DNA of 32,408 nt from Patescibacteria group bacterium (GTDB lineage: Bacteria; Patescibacteriota; Saccharimonadia; Saccharimonadales; JAUPVS01). The stretch covers positions 1-32,408 of the forward strand of contig JAUPVS010000011.1 of assembly GCA_030916945.1 (NCBI GenBank), written 5' to 3'. The translations under genes and the position numbers were made by a program. The notes beneath the pieces were generated by a model, which was given only the letters and a program-made list of their open reading frames with translations, did not search any database and was not told the DNA's origin. Positions 1 through 8,358 of this stretch are shown here, in pieces. The first letter of the stretch is position 1, and every line of letters starts with the position of its first letter.

Positions 1-53
1 CCGCTCATAAAGCCGCCAAACTTGACCCAATCGACGCCCTTCGTTACGAATAA
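1..53 (+). CDS. C-terminal end of an ABC transporter permease (partial)
   Basis: Only the last 16 codons are inside the window (frame from base 3, stop TAA at 51-53). The residues read AHKAAKLDPIDALRYE, which matches the conserved C-terminal tail of MacB/FtsX-type ABC permeases (consensus PARKAAxLDPIEALRYE). This tail follows the last membrane helix and is cytoplasmic. The family exports or extracts peptides, lipids or antibiotics; the substrate cannot be told from this fragment. The gene lies mostly upstream of the window and is followed by a perfect hairpin at 76-112. The alternative, chance similarity over 16 residues, is unlikely because the motif is so characteristic. Confidence 0.75.
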   Translation, partial: AHKAAKLDPIDALRYE

Positions 54-75
54 ACCAAGGCCTCATCATCCGTTA

Positions 76-112
76 GTATATAAAAGAGTCGTTTGTCGGC
101 TCTTTTATATAC
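76..112 (+). terminator. Perfect 13-bp hairpin after the ABC permease gene
   Basis: Arms at 76-88 (GTATATAAAAGAG) and 100-112 (CTCTTTTATATAC) are exactly complementary; T89-G99 and C90-G98 extend the stem. The 3' arm carries a TTTT run but no long T tract follows. It lies 23 bp after the permease stop and most likely ends that transcript. Confidence 0.6.
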
Positions 113-398
113 AAACATGGAACAACCACAAAATATATCATCAACTCAATACTAAGTCTTCAGGTTAGGCTTGTTTTCCATGCCTTATTAACTTCAACCT
201 TTATGTTTTGAGATTTGATTGCTGCTACTCAGGCTTCCAGATCATTCATAAAATAGTTGCACCAATAGTAAATATGGTTAACGGGAGATAGGATTCGAAC
301 CAACTTAACAGGTAAGGATTTTACAAATGAAAGAATTGTTACACAGTATTCGAAATAACCAAACCCAAATAACAGATACAAAATCGCTAATAATTATA
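113..398. other. AT-rich gene-free stretch with a tRNA-like remnant
   Basis: No credible gene is seen on either strand. The stretch is clearly richer in A+T than its surroundings. At about 278-302 the minus strand reads GGTTCGAATCC and, 12 bases later, ends in ACCA. This resembles a T-arm and 3' end of a tRNA, but there is no matching 5' acceptor strand or cloverleaf, so it is at most a tRNA fragment. It lies about 100 bp beyond the 3' end of the intact tRNA-Gln on the same strand. Confidence 0.45.
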
Positions 399-473
399 TG
401 GCTGGGATGGAGGGATTCGAACCCCCGAATGCCGGTACCAAAAACCGGTGCCTTACCACTTGGCGACATCCCA
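399..473 (-). tRNA. tRNA-Gln (UUG)
   Basis: On the minus strand the acceptor stem TGGGATG (473-467) pairs with CATCCCA (409-403), followed by discriminator G and an encoded CCA (401-399). The anticodon arm is CCGGT-TTTTGGT-ACCGG, giving anticodon TTG. The T-arm GGGGGTTCGAATCCC is canonical. An extended -10 box (TGGTACAAT on the minus strand, about 490-500) is a possible promoter. An open frame on the plus strand runs through this tRNA, but the real gene there starts at 557. Confidence 0.95.
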
Positions 474-540
474 TTGGCGTGTACAGGGGTAGATTGTACC
501 AGATACGGCAGCATAAATCTACTTGTAAGCGCTCATGCTA

Positions 541-546
541 TATACT
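541..546 (+). promoter_or_regulatory. -10 box TATACT, leaderless-type start
   Basis: TATACT ends 10 nt before the ATG at 557 and no Shine-Dalgarno sequence lies between them. Transcription would begin only a few bases before the start codon. No good -35 box is seen. Confidence 0.5.
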
Positions 547-556
547 TAATAACAAG

Positions 557-1813
557 ATGAATATCCGTGATCCACGTCAGTATGACAAAGTCCGGGCCGA
601 GCGACGGGCACGTCATCGTTTCAAAAAAATCCGGCGCGGGCTGTACTTGCTGGTGGTAGTTTTGTTGCTAATGTCTTTATTGACTTATGGAGCCTATGCT
701 CGCCCCTTGCCTAAAGTTGATGGTCGAGCTTTAACGCCGGCGACTACGGCTGAACAGGTGGCCCTAAGTTGGCCAGCCCAGGGCCAGGCAGCCATCGGTG
801 TTACCGGCCAGGGTGTCATGGCGCAGACCGCGAGCCAACAGCCAGTGCCAACGGCCAGTGTTACAAAACTGATGTTGGCTCTTGCGGTACTAAAGAAGTA
901 CCCCTTACAAACCGGTCAAACTGGACCGAATATACCGATCACGGCAGCCGATGTCGACATCTACAATAAGTACATCAGCCAAGACGGTTCGGTGGTCAAG
1001 GTTGTTCCGGGCCAGCCGCTTAGCCAGTATCAAGCCTTGCAGGCCGTGCTGATTCCATCCGGAAACAACATGGCCGACACTTTGGCGATTTGGGCCTACG
1101 GTTCGATGGCCGAATATCATCTGGCGGCTAACCAGATTGCCAAGTCGTTAGGAATGTCGCAGAGTACTTTTGCCGGTGATGCCGGTGGTTTATTGCCAGA
1201 AACGGTTAGTACGGCGCACGATATTGTCCTACTGGGCCAGGCCGCACTAGCCAACCCAGTTATAAAAGAAATCGTTGCCCAAAAGTCAGCCGAAATACCG
1301 GTGTCTGGGCTGATTACCAACACCAACTACCTACTTGGCCAGGCCGGAATTATCGGTATTAAAACTGGTAATACCGATCAAGCCGGTGGTTGTTTTGTGT
1401 TTGCCGCCGAGCGCAGCTTAAGTGATGGTCAAAAAGTTACCACAGTTGGTGCCATCCTCGGTGCGCCTAGCCGCGGGCAAGCCATAAATAACGCACTGCC
1501 TTTGCTGGATAGTTTTTACCGTGGGTTTACCTCTACCACGGTAGTTGCCAAAGGAACTGTGGTTGGGCGTTATGACTTGCCGTGGGGTGGACAGGTTCAA
1601 GCTGTCACCGCTCAAGACACTATTGTTATGAATTGGCGTGGCAGCAAAGCCAACTTAAAAGTTAACGTTAACCAGTTAAAGATTCCTCAAGTGGCCGGTG
1701 CTGAGGCCGGTACAGTTACTGCTCAAACACCATACGGGCAGGTCAGTGTCCCGGTTGTCCTGAGTCAGCCCTTCGTCGAACCAACCTGGCAGTGGCGCGT
1801 CACCCGGCGCTAG
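557..1813 (+). CDS. Serine D-Ala-D-Ala carboxypeptidase (PBP5/DacA-like, peptidase S11)
   Basis: The 418-residue protein removes the terminal D-Ala from peptidoglycan pentapeptides outside the membrane. All three active-site motifs of the S11 family are present: SVTK (S101-K104, the nucleophile and general base), SGN (168-170) and KTG (269-271). A basic N-terminus and one hydrophobic segment at about 29-47 suggest a signal anchor rather than the C-terminal amphipathic anchor of E. coli PBP5. A beta-rich C-terminal domain follows. The start at 557 was chosen because the longer open frame runs through tRNA-Gln, and because TATACT lies 10 nt upstream. The gene is convergent with a second, unrelated D,D-carboxypeptidase one base away. 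Confidence 0.9.
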   Translation: MNIRDPRQYDKVRAERRARHRFKKIRRGLYLLVVVLLLMSLLTYGAYARPLPKVDGRALTPATTAEQVALSWPAQGQAAIGVTGQGVMAQTASQQPVPTASVTKLMLALAVLKKYPLQTGQTGPNIPITAADVDIYNKYISQDGSVVKVVPGQPLSQYQALQAVLIPSGNNMADTLAIWAYGSMAEYHLAANQIAKSLGMSQSTFAGDAGGLLPETVSTAHDIVLLGQAALANPVIKEIVAQKSAEIPVSGLITNTNYLLGQAGIIGIKTGNTDQAGGCFVFAAERSLSDGQKVTTVGAILGAPSRGQAINNALPLLDSFYRGFTSTTVVAKGTVVGRYDLPWGGQVQAVTAQDTIVMNWRGSKANLKVNVNQLKIPQVAGAEAGTVTAQTPYGQVSVPVVLSQPFVEPTWQWRVTRR

Positions 1814-1814
1814 T

Positions 1815-2606
1815 TTATTGATAATCGGGCGCGGCCGGCAGGCCAAAGAACTCTTCTAAAGTTAAACCGCTACGATAAACCTCGGTGGCCAATTCTTCAC
1901 CTACATAACGTAGGTGCCAGGGCTCGGCTATATAGCCAGTGACGGCCTGTTTACCTGGTAGGTAGCGCACCACAAACCCGTATTTGTAGGAGTTGGCAGC
2001 AATCCATTGGCCTTCCGGTAGCGCTCCAAAGCAAGGGTCGACCTGACATTTGCCGCTGGTGGCACCAACATCAAAGGCCAGCCCGGTTTGATGTTCGCTA
2101 AAGCCAGCCCGGGCGCTATCTAAGTCGGCGGCAGCTTGTCCTTTTTGGGCAACGTATGACGCGTAAAGCGAGCGCTGGACGCCTTCGGAGCGATAGCCGC
2201 TAACCAGCATAAGCTTAAGACTGGCTTGGCTTTGGGCGGCGTCAAACATTTTTTTCATGGCGTACGCCGGTAGGGTGCGCACCTGCATTTCGGGGGCACC
2301 GGCACTAAGTCTGGTGGGAACACCCGGTGGCACTAAGTCGGCCGGTTCAAAGCCAGCTGGCAACGGCCGACGCTTGTTGACCACCACCCAAAAACTATTC
2401 GGGTCGGTCAACGAGTACTTGGCCTTATTAAAGGCCGGTTGTGGTGATTCGGTTGGTGTGCTGGTAGTGGCGTTAACGGGCTTGGGTTCATCCTTCACAA
2501 TCTCTAGGTTATTGTTGCGCCAATACAGCCCGCCAGCGACGGCAAAAGCGATAATAACCACTAGTGTGGTAATGACTTTGCTGCGCTTTACTTTTTTGGT
2601 TTTCAC
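1815..2606 (-). CDS. VanY-like zinc D,D-carboxypeptidase (peptidase M15B)
   Basis: The 263-residue protein has a short basic N-terminus, one membrane segment (about 11-28), a Pro/Thr-rich linker and an M15B domain. Zinc ligands and catalytic residues are visible: SGYRS (136-140), SEHQTGLAFDV with H172 and D179, and EPWH with E228 and H231. Family members trim D-Ala from cell-wall precursors or mature stem peptides. The start is taken as GTG at 2606: TATACT lies 7 nt upstream, and a membrane anchor follows directly. A longer frame from 2699 would overlap the divergent hydrolase gene and its promoter. The stop is one base from that of the S11 carboxypeptidase. Confidence 0.88.
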   Translation of the reverse strand: MKTKKVKRSKVITTLVVIIAFAVAGGLYWRNNNLEIVKDEPKPVNATTSTPTESPQPAFNKAKYSLTDPNSFWVVVNKRRPLPAGFEPADLVPPGVPTRLSAGAPEMQVRTLPAYAMKKMFDAAQSQASLKLMLVSGYRSEGVQRSLYASYVAQKGQAAADLDSARAGFSEHQTGLAFDVGATSGKCQVDPCFGALPEGQWIAANSYKYGFVVRYLPGKQAVTGYIAEPWHLRYVGEELATEVYRSGLTLEEFFGLPAAPDYQ

Positions 2607-2613
2607 TTTGTTT

Positions 2614-2646
2614 AGTATAGCCCAAAGCCTGGCTTTCTGGTAGAAT
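2614..2646. promoter_or_regulatory. Divergent promoter pair around a 13-bp palindrome
   Basis: The minus-strand -10 box TATACT (2619-2614) and the plus-strand -10 box TAGAAT (2641-2646) each lie exactly 4 bp from the palindrome AAAGCCTGGCTTT (2624-2636). The symmetry suggests an operator that could control the vanY-like gene and the hydrolase gene together. Both start codons follow within 7-11 nt of the -10 boxes. Confidence 0.5.
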
Positions 2647-2657
2647 AACAGATAAGA

Positions 2658-3587
2658 ATGGCAAAGACAGAACCAAAGAATGTAGCCGACTACATTCAAC
2701 CGCTTAATATGAACGGCTTGAACGGTCGGATGTTACGCATGCCGCCTCCAGCCGGCCGCAAGCGCGAAATTTTGTTTGTTTATGGTCACCACTCTAGCCT
2801 GGAGCGCTGGTGGGGAGTGATTCAGGATTTAAACCGTTATGGTGGTGTCACCGTGCCTGATCTGCCCGGCTTTGGCGGTATGGATAGCTTTTACAAAATT
2901 GGCCAAAAGCCCACCATTGACGCCCTGGCCGATTACCTCGCCTCTTTTATTAAACTGCGCTACAAACGCCAAAAAGTCAGTATTGCTGGCCTGTCTTTTG
3001 GTTTTATTGTTGTCACCCGCATGTTGCAACGTTACCCCGACTTAGTCGATAAGGTTGACTTACTAATTAGTGTGGTTGGCTTCTCGCACCGCGAGGATTT
3101 TGCCTTTAGCAAGCCACGCTACTGGTTTTACAGAAGTCTGGCCGGGTTCTTTAGTCACCGCTTGCCGGCTTTCTTGTTTAAGAATATTGCTCTTAACCCC
3201 TTAGTTCTGCGAGCTGCTTACGCCAAAACTAATAATGCTCAGGTAAAATTCTCTAATCTTAGTAAAGAAGACCACAAGCGCACCATGGATTACGAAATTT
3301 ACCTATGGCACTGCAACGAAATCCGAACTTATATGTATACGTCGCAGCAATTTTTGGCCGTCAATAACTGTACGCAGCAGATCAACTTGCCACTTTGGCA
3401 CATTGGCGTTAAGGCCGACCAGTACTTTGATCAACATATGGTCGAGCAACACCTGCGCATAATTTTTAGCGAGTACCACCAGTGTTTCTCTAAAATGGAC
3501 AGCCATGCGCCTAGCGTTATTGCCGATATCAAGACTGCGGCTCCCCTGTTGCCGCCGCAAATCCGCCGCATTCTTTCTAAAAAGTAA
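2658..3587 (+). CDS. Alpha/beta hydrolase
   Basis: 309 residues with the alpha/beta-hydrolase fold. The sequence shows a VYGHHSS oxyanion-hole loop (41-47), a PDLPGFGGMD strand/loop (68-76), the nucleophile elbow GLSFG (S113), a likely acid D254 in GVKADQYFD and a likely catalytic H283 in SHAPS. A lid-like helical insert lies between about 145 and 240. No signal peptide is seen, so it is probably cytoplasmic. The substrate cannot be told; lipid or ester hydrolysis would fit the neighbouring glycosyltransferases. The ATG at 2658 lies 11 nt after a TAGAAT box, with no Shine-Dalgarno sequence. The next gene has its own TATACT box 18 bp downstream. Confidence 0.8.
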   Translation: MAKTEPKNVADYIQPLNMNGLNGRMLRMPPPAGRKREILFVYGHHSSLERWWGVIQDLNRYGGVTVPDLPGFGGMDSFYKIGQKPTIDALADYLASFIKLRYKRQKVSIAGLSFGFIVVTRMLQRYPDLVDKVDLLISVVGFSHREDFAFSKPRYWFYRSLAGFFSHRLPAFLFKNIALNPLVLRAAYAKTNNAQVKFSNLSKEDHKRTMDYEIYLWHCNEIRTYMYTSQQFLAVNNCTQQINLPLWHIGVKADQYFDQHMVEQHLRIIFSEYHQCFSKMDSHAPSVIADIKTAAPLLPPQIRRILSKK

Positions 3588-3604
3588 GTACAGAATCAAC
3601 ATGT

Positions 3605-3610
3605 TATACT
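3605..3610 (+). promoter_or_regulatory. -10 box TATACT for the GT4/AI-2E operon
   Basis: TATACT followed by 9 nt and ATG at 3620, with no Shine-Dalgarno sequence in between. It probably starts the three-gene transcript 3620-6958. Confidence 0.5.
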
Positions 3611-3619
3611 AAGCATAAG

Positions 3620-4750
3620 ATGAAAATCGGGATAGTTTGCCCCTACGATATCGACCGCGGTGGTGGTGTTCAAGAACATGTCTTGGCACAGGCGGCCGAA
3701 CTGCAAAAGCGCGGCCATAACGTAACTATTCTTACGCCCAAACCACGCAAACATAAACCGGGCAAGATCGGCAATGTTAAGGTTATCTTTATTGGTAATT
3801 CTACAAAAGTTAAAACACCAATTAAGACCTCGCTCGAGCTAGGCGCCAGCCTCAAGAAGGATGAAGTCGATGACATTTTAGCTAGCGAAGGCTTTGACCT
3901 GTTGCACATCCATGAGCCAGAAGTTCCCTTTTTGGGAGCGCAAATCGTTGCTAAGGCGTCTTGCCCAATTATCGCTACTTTCCATGCCATTCATCCCGAA
4001 ACACCGTTCGCTCGGACTATCGAGACGGTGCGTATTCCCTACTCTAAATCGATCTTTACCAAGTTAACTGAGCTAACAGCCGTATCCGACGCCGCCGCTA
4101 TTTTTGTGCGTGAACGGACGGGCCGTAACGTTAATATTATTCCTAACGGGATCGATTTAAATAAGTATGCGTTTAAGCCCCAAACCAAGGCTCCAGCTCA
4201 AAAGAAGATTCTTTATATTGGTCGCCTCGAAAAGCGCAAAGGTGTCATTTACTTAATTAAGGCTTATGCCGAACTTGCTAAACACCGTTCTGACATCAGC
4301 CTGCAGCTGGTTGGCGATGGTGATCTAAAAGACAGCTTGCAGTCATATATTGACGATAATGACATCCCCCGAGTCACCTTTATGGGCTATGTCAGTGAAG
4401 CCAAAAAACTAACCCTACTCCATAACGCTTCGGTATTCTGTTCGCCGGCGCTTTATGGCGAAAGTTTTGGTATTGTCCTGCTCGAAGCCATGGCCAGCGG
4501 TACGGTTACGATTGCTGGCGACAACGTGGGTTACGCCGGCGTGCTGAATGGTACTGGACGACTATCACTGGTTAACCCTAAACACACCAAAGAGTTTTCG
4601 CGTCGCTTGGACGTCTTTTTGGATGACGTCGGTTTGCGCCAAACCTGGCTCGACTGGGCCGAACAAAATGTTAAGCAATATGATTACCCTAAGGTAGTCG
4701 ACCATTATGAAAAGTTGTACCGAGTTATTAAGAAAGGCGCCAAGCGTTGA
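3620..4750 (+). CDS. GT4 glycosyltransferase (PimA-like)
   Basis: 376 residues with the GT-B fold. The N-terminus MKIGIVCPYDIDRGGGVQEH is the donor/acceptor loop typical of GT4 enzymes such as phosphatidylinositol mannosyltransferase PimA. The C-terminal half has the nucleotide-sugar motif GESFGIVLLEAMASG with the EX7E pair E281/E289, and an IGRLEKRKGV strand at the start of the second Rossmann domain. It is likely cytoplasmic and membrane-associated, and transfers a sugar from a nucleotide donor to a lipid or polysaccharide acceptor. Donor and acceptor are unknown. Its stop overlaps the start of a paralogous GT4 gene by 3-4 bases, so the two are translationally coupled and probably act in sequence. 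Confidence 0.85.
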   Translation: MKIGIVCPYDIDRGGGVQEHVLAQAAELQKRGHNVTILTPKPRKHKPGKIGNVKVIFIGNSTKVKTPIKTSLELGASLKKDEVDDILASEGFDLLHIHEPEVPFLGAQIVAKASCPIIATFHAIHPETPFARTIETVRIPYSKSIFTKLTELTAVSDAAAIFVRERTGRNVNIIPNGIDLNKYAFKPQTKAPAQKKILYIGRLEKRKGVIYLIKAYAELAKHRSDISLQLVGDGDLKDSLQSYIDDNDIPRVTFMGYVSEAKKLTLLHNASVFCSPALYGESFGIVLLEAMASGTVTIAGDNVGYAGVLNGTGRLSLVNPKHTKEFSRRLDVFLDDVGLRQTWLDWAEQNVKQYDYPKVVDHYEKLYRVIKKGAKR

Positions 4751-5856
4751 AAATTGGCTTTGTGCTCGACGATGGCCTGGACTCATTGGACGGCGTTCAG
4801 CAATACATACTAACTTTGGGTGACTGGCTCGCTAAACAGGGCCATGATGTTCATTATCTGGTTGGTCAGACCAAGCGCACCGACATAAGTAAGGTACACA
4901 GCCTAAGCCAGAATGTAGCCGTTCGCTTTAACGGTAATAAAATGACCATGCCACGGCCCGGGTCGTCACATGCTATTCGGCAATTTCTAAAGAAAGAAGC
5001 CTTTGATGTTCTACACGTCCAGATGCCGTATAGCCCCTTCCTAGCCGGAAAAATTATTAAGTATGCCCCGTCTAAAACTGTGCTGGTTGGAACCTTCCAC
5101 ATTTTGCCCTACAAGCGCCTGCAAGCCTGGGGTGCCCGCGGCCTTGCTTGGTGGACGCGACGAACCACAAAGCGCTTACAGCAAATCTGGAGCGTATCGG
5201 TGCCAGCCCAAAGCTTTGCTCGTCAACTAGGCATTGAATCGACGGTTTTACCGAACGTTGTCGACACTACCTTGTTTAAAATACATGCTAATGAACCGGC
5301 CAAAGCTGGTCGCCAGATTGTCTTTTTAGGACGGCTGGTCGAGCGCAAGGGTTGTCTGGAGCTACTTAAGGCGGTTGCTGAACTTCGACGCCAGCAGGTT
5401 GATCTAGAAGTTGTGATTGGTGGCAAAGGCCCGCAAGCCGACCACCTGAAGCACTGGGTTAAGCATCATGGCCTAGAGGACGTGGTGACTTTTAAGGGCT
5501 TTGTAGACGAGGCCGACAAGCCAGCTCTGCTGGGCGGTGCCAATCTGGCAATTTTCCCCAGTTTAGGCGGCGAAAGTTTTGGGATTGTACTAATCGAAGC
5601 TATGGCGGCTGGTGCCGAAGTTGTGCTGGGCGGTGACAACCCAGGTTATGCCAGCGTCCTAGGTAGTATTCCCGCTTCGCTGGTAACGGCGCATGATCCG
5701 ATCAAGTTGGCTCAACAAATCCGCTTAATTCTGGATAATCCTAAAGAACGGCAGCGGTTGCATGTTGAGCAAAGACAGCTGGTCAAACAATATGATGTAG
5801 CGGTGGTTGGCCAGAAACTGGTATCATACTACCAAGAGCTTAAGCAAAAGGATTAG
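4747..5856 (+). CDS. Second GT4 glycosyltransferase
   Basis: 369 residues, GT-B fold, paralogous to the preceding gene. The N-terminal loop reads MKIGFVLDDGLDSLDGVQQY and the C-terminal motif GESFGIVLIEAMAAG carries the EX7E pair E276/E284. FLGRLVERKG marks the second Rossmann domain. The start is a TTG overlapping the TGA stop of the first GT4 gene (TTGA), with an AAAGG about 10 nt upstream; this is the only start that preserves the GT-B N-terminus. The pair resembles the consecutive mannosyltransferases of glycolipid pathways, but the actual product is not known. Confidence 0.83.
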   Translation: MKIGFVLDDGLDSLDGVQQYILTLGDWLAKQGHDVHYLVGQTKRTDISKVHSLSQNVAVRFNGNKMTMPRPGSSHAIRQFLKKEAFDVLHVQMPYSPFLAGKIIKYAPSKTVLVGTFHILPYKRLQAWGARGLAWWTRRTTKRLQQIWSVSVPAQSFARQLGIESTVLPNVVDTTLFKIHANEPAKAGRQIVFLGRLVERKGCLELLKAVAELRRQQVDLEVVIGGKGPQADHLKHWVKHHGLEDVVTFKGFVDEADKPALLGGANLAIFPSLGGESFGIVLIEAMAAGAEVVLGGDNPGYASVLGSIPASLVTAHDPIKLAQQIRLILDNPKERQRLHVEQRQLVKQYDVAVVGQKLVSYYQELKQKD

Positions 5857-5857
5857 A

Positions 5858-6958
5858 ATGAAACTTTTTACTAAACGCAGCGGTGTCACTATCAACATAT
5901 CAACCGAAGCGATTGTACGAACAATATTTCTGGTAATCGCCGCCTTTTTTGTAATTGTTTTTATTGGTCGGATCACCCACGAGTTAACCCTTTTTGCTAT
6001 CTCGGCCTTCTTGGCGTTGGCCCTAAACCCGGCGGTGTCTGGATTGAGCCGTCGTTTGCGTATTAAAAGCCGAATTCGGGCGACGGGCTTGGCTTATTTG
6101 GTGGTGTTAGTATTGCTGACCGGTTTTATCGCCGTAGTAGTACCGCCGCTGGTTCGCCAAACCAATGATTTTATTAAGACAATTCCGAGCACCGTTCAGA
6201 ATCTTAACGACAGTAGTTCAGCACCGGGTCGTTTGATTGATCGTTATAACCTGCAGGATCAAGTCGACAAGGTCAGCGACGACTTAAAAGACCGCACTGG
6301 TGATGTGCCTGGTTTAGTCTTCAATACGGCTGGTCGCATTGGCGGCATTATTATCTCGCTCATAACAGTTGTCGTTCTGACCTTTATGATGCTGGTAGAA
6401 GGGCCACTTTGGTTCAAACGGATACTGGCCATTATGCCTAAAGAAAAACAGGCTGATTATAAAGATCTGGGCGGCAAAATGTATAAAGTTGTCACTGGCT
6501 ATGTTAACGGTCAGGTGCTGATTGCCGCGATTGCTTCATTCTTCTCGTTCATTGCCATTATGATCGCTAGCCAGATAACCAATGCCAGCATTAACGCCGC
6601 TGCTCTAGCTGGAATCGTCTTCTTGTTTGGTTTGATCCCACTCATTGGTAACACGATCGCTGCTGTTATCGTGGTCATCTTGAGCCTGTTTGTATCAACG
6701 CCACTGGCGATTATTATGGCTATCTACTTCCCTATCTATCAACAGATCGAAAACGCCACCTTGCAGCCTCATATTCAAGCTAAAACTAATCAGCTAACCC
6801 CGCTCCTAGTCTTTATGGCTGCCTTGATCGGTGCTGGCTTTGGTGGCATCTTGGGCGCCTTCATTGCCATCCCGGTAGCCGGTTGTCTGCGCATCTTAGT
6901 CGAACATCATTTTGGTGACGCGTTGGTCCCTACCGAAGAAAGCGTCAAAGAAGCTTAG
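5858..6958 (+). CDS. AI-2E family (UPF0118) membrane transporter
   Basis: 366 residues with about eight hydrophobic helices and a central soluble stretch (about 100-160), the AI-2E/UPF0118 layout. The family signature is at the C-terminus: FGLIPLIGNTIAA, then QIENATLQPHIQ and the glycine-rich GAGFGGILGAFIAIPVAG. Members have been linked to autoinducer-2 export, Na+/H+ exchange or solute efflux; which applies here is unknown. The start is ATG at 5858, one base after the upstream stop, with AAAAGGA 5 nt before it; a longer frame from 5807 would lie inside the GT4 gene. The end overlaps cysS by 4 bp in convergent orientation. Confidence 0.85.
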   Translation: MKLFTKRSGVTINISTEAIVRTIFLVIAAFFVIVFIGRITHELTLFAISAFLALALNPAVSGLSRRLRIKSRIRATGLAYLVVLVLLTGFIAVVVPPLVRQTNDFIKTIPSTVQNLNDSSSAPGRLIDRYNLQDQVDKVSDDLKDRTGDVPGLVFNTAGRIGGIIISLITVVVLTFMMLVEGPLWFKRILAIMPKEKQADYKDLGGKMYKVVTGYVNGQVLIAAIASFFSFIAIMIASQITNASINAAALAGIVFLFGLIPLIGNTIAAVIVVILSLFVSTPLAIIMAIYFPIYQQIENATLQPHIQAKTNQLTPLLVFMAALIGAGFGGILGAFIAIPVAGCLRILVEHHFGDALVPTEESVKEA

Positions 6959-8358
6959 TTAAAATACCAGATTTGGCCATGTGCCGTGTCGCGTACGCCC
7001 AGCCCAGATTTGGCTAGCTCATTACGTAAGGCGTCGGTGGCTTCCCAATTCTGCTTACTGCGAGCGTGCTCGCGGCGTTCTAACAGGTCTTTCTGTTCGT
7101 CGGTGATGTCGGTCTGTTCGGCTAGATCAAAACCCAGCAGGTCATCGATCTGCTCGAGTAATGCCACAAAGGCTGGTTGGTCGTTGGGGCTGAGACGGCT
7201 GCTTTCTAGTGTCTTGGCCAATTGGCTGATGGTGGCCAGCATCTGAGGCGTGTCAAGATCGTTGTGGGCCTGCTCTAGCAATGCGGCCGCCGCTGTTTCA
7301 ATAGATTGTTTATTGTCTTGGTCGCCACCGGTCTGCCAACGGAGCGCGGCCATAGCGTAAAAGGCCTGCAGACGGTTCTGGGCAGCTTCTAGATTGGCCC
7401 AGCTAAAGTTAAGGGCACTACGGTAGTGTGCTTGTAAAACCAAGATTCTAAAGACAATCGGCTCATAGCCCTTTTCGCGAATGTCGCGCAAAGTAAAGAA
7501 GTTATTTGCGCTTTTTGCCATTTTGCGACCTTCTACTAACAAGTGTTCGTTATGAACAAAGTAATTGGCGTACGGTTGGTCGTTGGTGGCTGTGCTTTGG
7601 GCAATTTCGTTTTCGTGGTGCGGGAAAATTAGGTCGACGCCACCAGTGTGAATGTCGAATGGCTGGCCTAAGGCAGTTACGCTCATAGCCGAGCATTCAA
7701 TATGCCAACCGGGACGACCAGTCAGGTTATGGCCATCAAGTTCAAACGGCCAGGCCGGTTCGTTGCCGCGTTGGGTTTTCCAAAGAGCAAAGTCATGCAC
7801 CGATTCTTTATCGTACTCATCATTATTAATGCGGGCCTCGCTGGTATTGGCGGCCTTTAGTTCGAGCAGTTGACCGTACTTTTTACCGGCCGCTCGGTAT
7901 TTTTGGATAGAAAAGTATACGCCATCGTCGGCAATATAGGCAAAGCCTTCCTGGTGGAGCTTGCTAATGAGTTCCTGCATGGCGCTAATACTATCGGTGG
8001 CGCGGACAAACTCGACGGCATCAACGTCATTGCCGATGGCATGCATGTCATTTAAAAAGATTTGCTCGTATTCTCTGGTCAGGTTCTTAAGGGCAGCTTC
8101 GGGGCTGCTATTGGGGTCAGTTTCTTGGCTGCGGCGAATTGTCTTATCGTCGACGTCGGTAAAGTTCATAACGTGCTTAGTCGTTAACCCAGCCGACTGC
8201 AGGCTGCGACGCAGAATGTCAGCCGTTACAAAGGCTCGTAAGTTACCGATGTGAATATGGTCATAGACGGTTGGACCACAACTATATATGGTGGCCTGAC
8301 CCTTTTTTAGCGGTTCAAAATCTTCGATCTTTTTACTGAGAGTATTATGCAGTTTCAT
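6955..8358 (-). CDS. cysS: Cysteinyl-tRNA synthetase
   Basis: 467 residues, a class I synthetase that charges tRNA-Cys. It shows the HIGH-type motif HIGN (36-39) within CGPTVYDHIHIGNLR, zinc ligands C27, the Cys of IECSAM and the His pair of FPHHENE, and the KMSKS-type loop KMAKS. The DALR-like helical C-terminal domain is present. The start is ATG at 8358 with AGGAA about 8 nt upstream; a TTG at 8376 in the same frame is less likely. The first 14 bases overlap the end of the DHH gene, so translation is probably coupled to it. Confidence 0.95.
   Translation of the reverse strand: MKLHNTLSKKIEDFEPLKKGQATIYSCGPTVYDHIHIGNLRAFVTADILRRSLQSAGLTTKHVMNFTDVDDKTIRRSQETDPNSSPEAALKNLTREYEQIFLNDMHAIGNDVDAVEFVRATDSISAMQELISKLHQEGFAYIADDGVYFSIQKYRAAGKKYGQLLELKAANTSEARINNDEYDKESVHDFALWKTQRGNEPAWPFELDGHNLTGRPGWHIECSAMSVTALGQPFDIHTGGVDLIFPHHENEIAQSTATNDQPYANYFVHNEHLLVEGRKMAKSANNFFTLRDIREKGYEPIVFRILVLQAHYRSALNFSWANLEAAQNRLQAFYAMAALRWQTGGDQDNKQSIETAAAALLEQAHNDLDTPQMLATISQLAKTLESSRLSPNDQPAFVALLEQIDDLLGFDLAEQTDITDEQKDLLERREHARSKQNWEATDALRNELAKSGLGVRDTAHGQIWYFN

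Noticed and set aside
278-302. Second complete tRNA gene
   Set aside because: Only a T-arm-like and ACCA-like part is present. No 5' acceptor strand, anticodon arm or D-arm can be paired.
398-556. Upstream extension of the S11 carboxypeptidase reading frame
   Set aside because: It runs through tRNA-Gln, and a TATACT box with a membrane-anchored start lies at 541-557.
4748-4750. Alternative genetic code with TGA read as an amino acid
   Set aside because: TGA ends the first GT4 gene, the histidine kinase and the Ile leader at sensible places, and no tRNA with anticodon UCA is seen.
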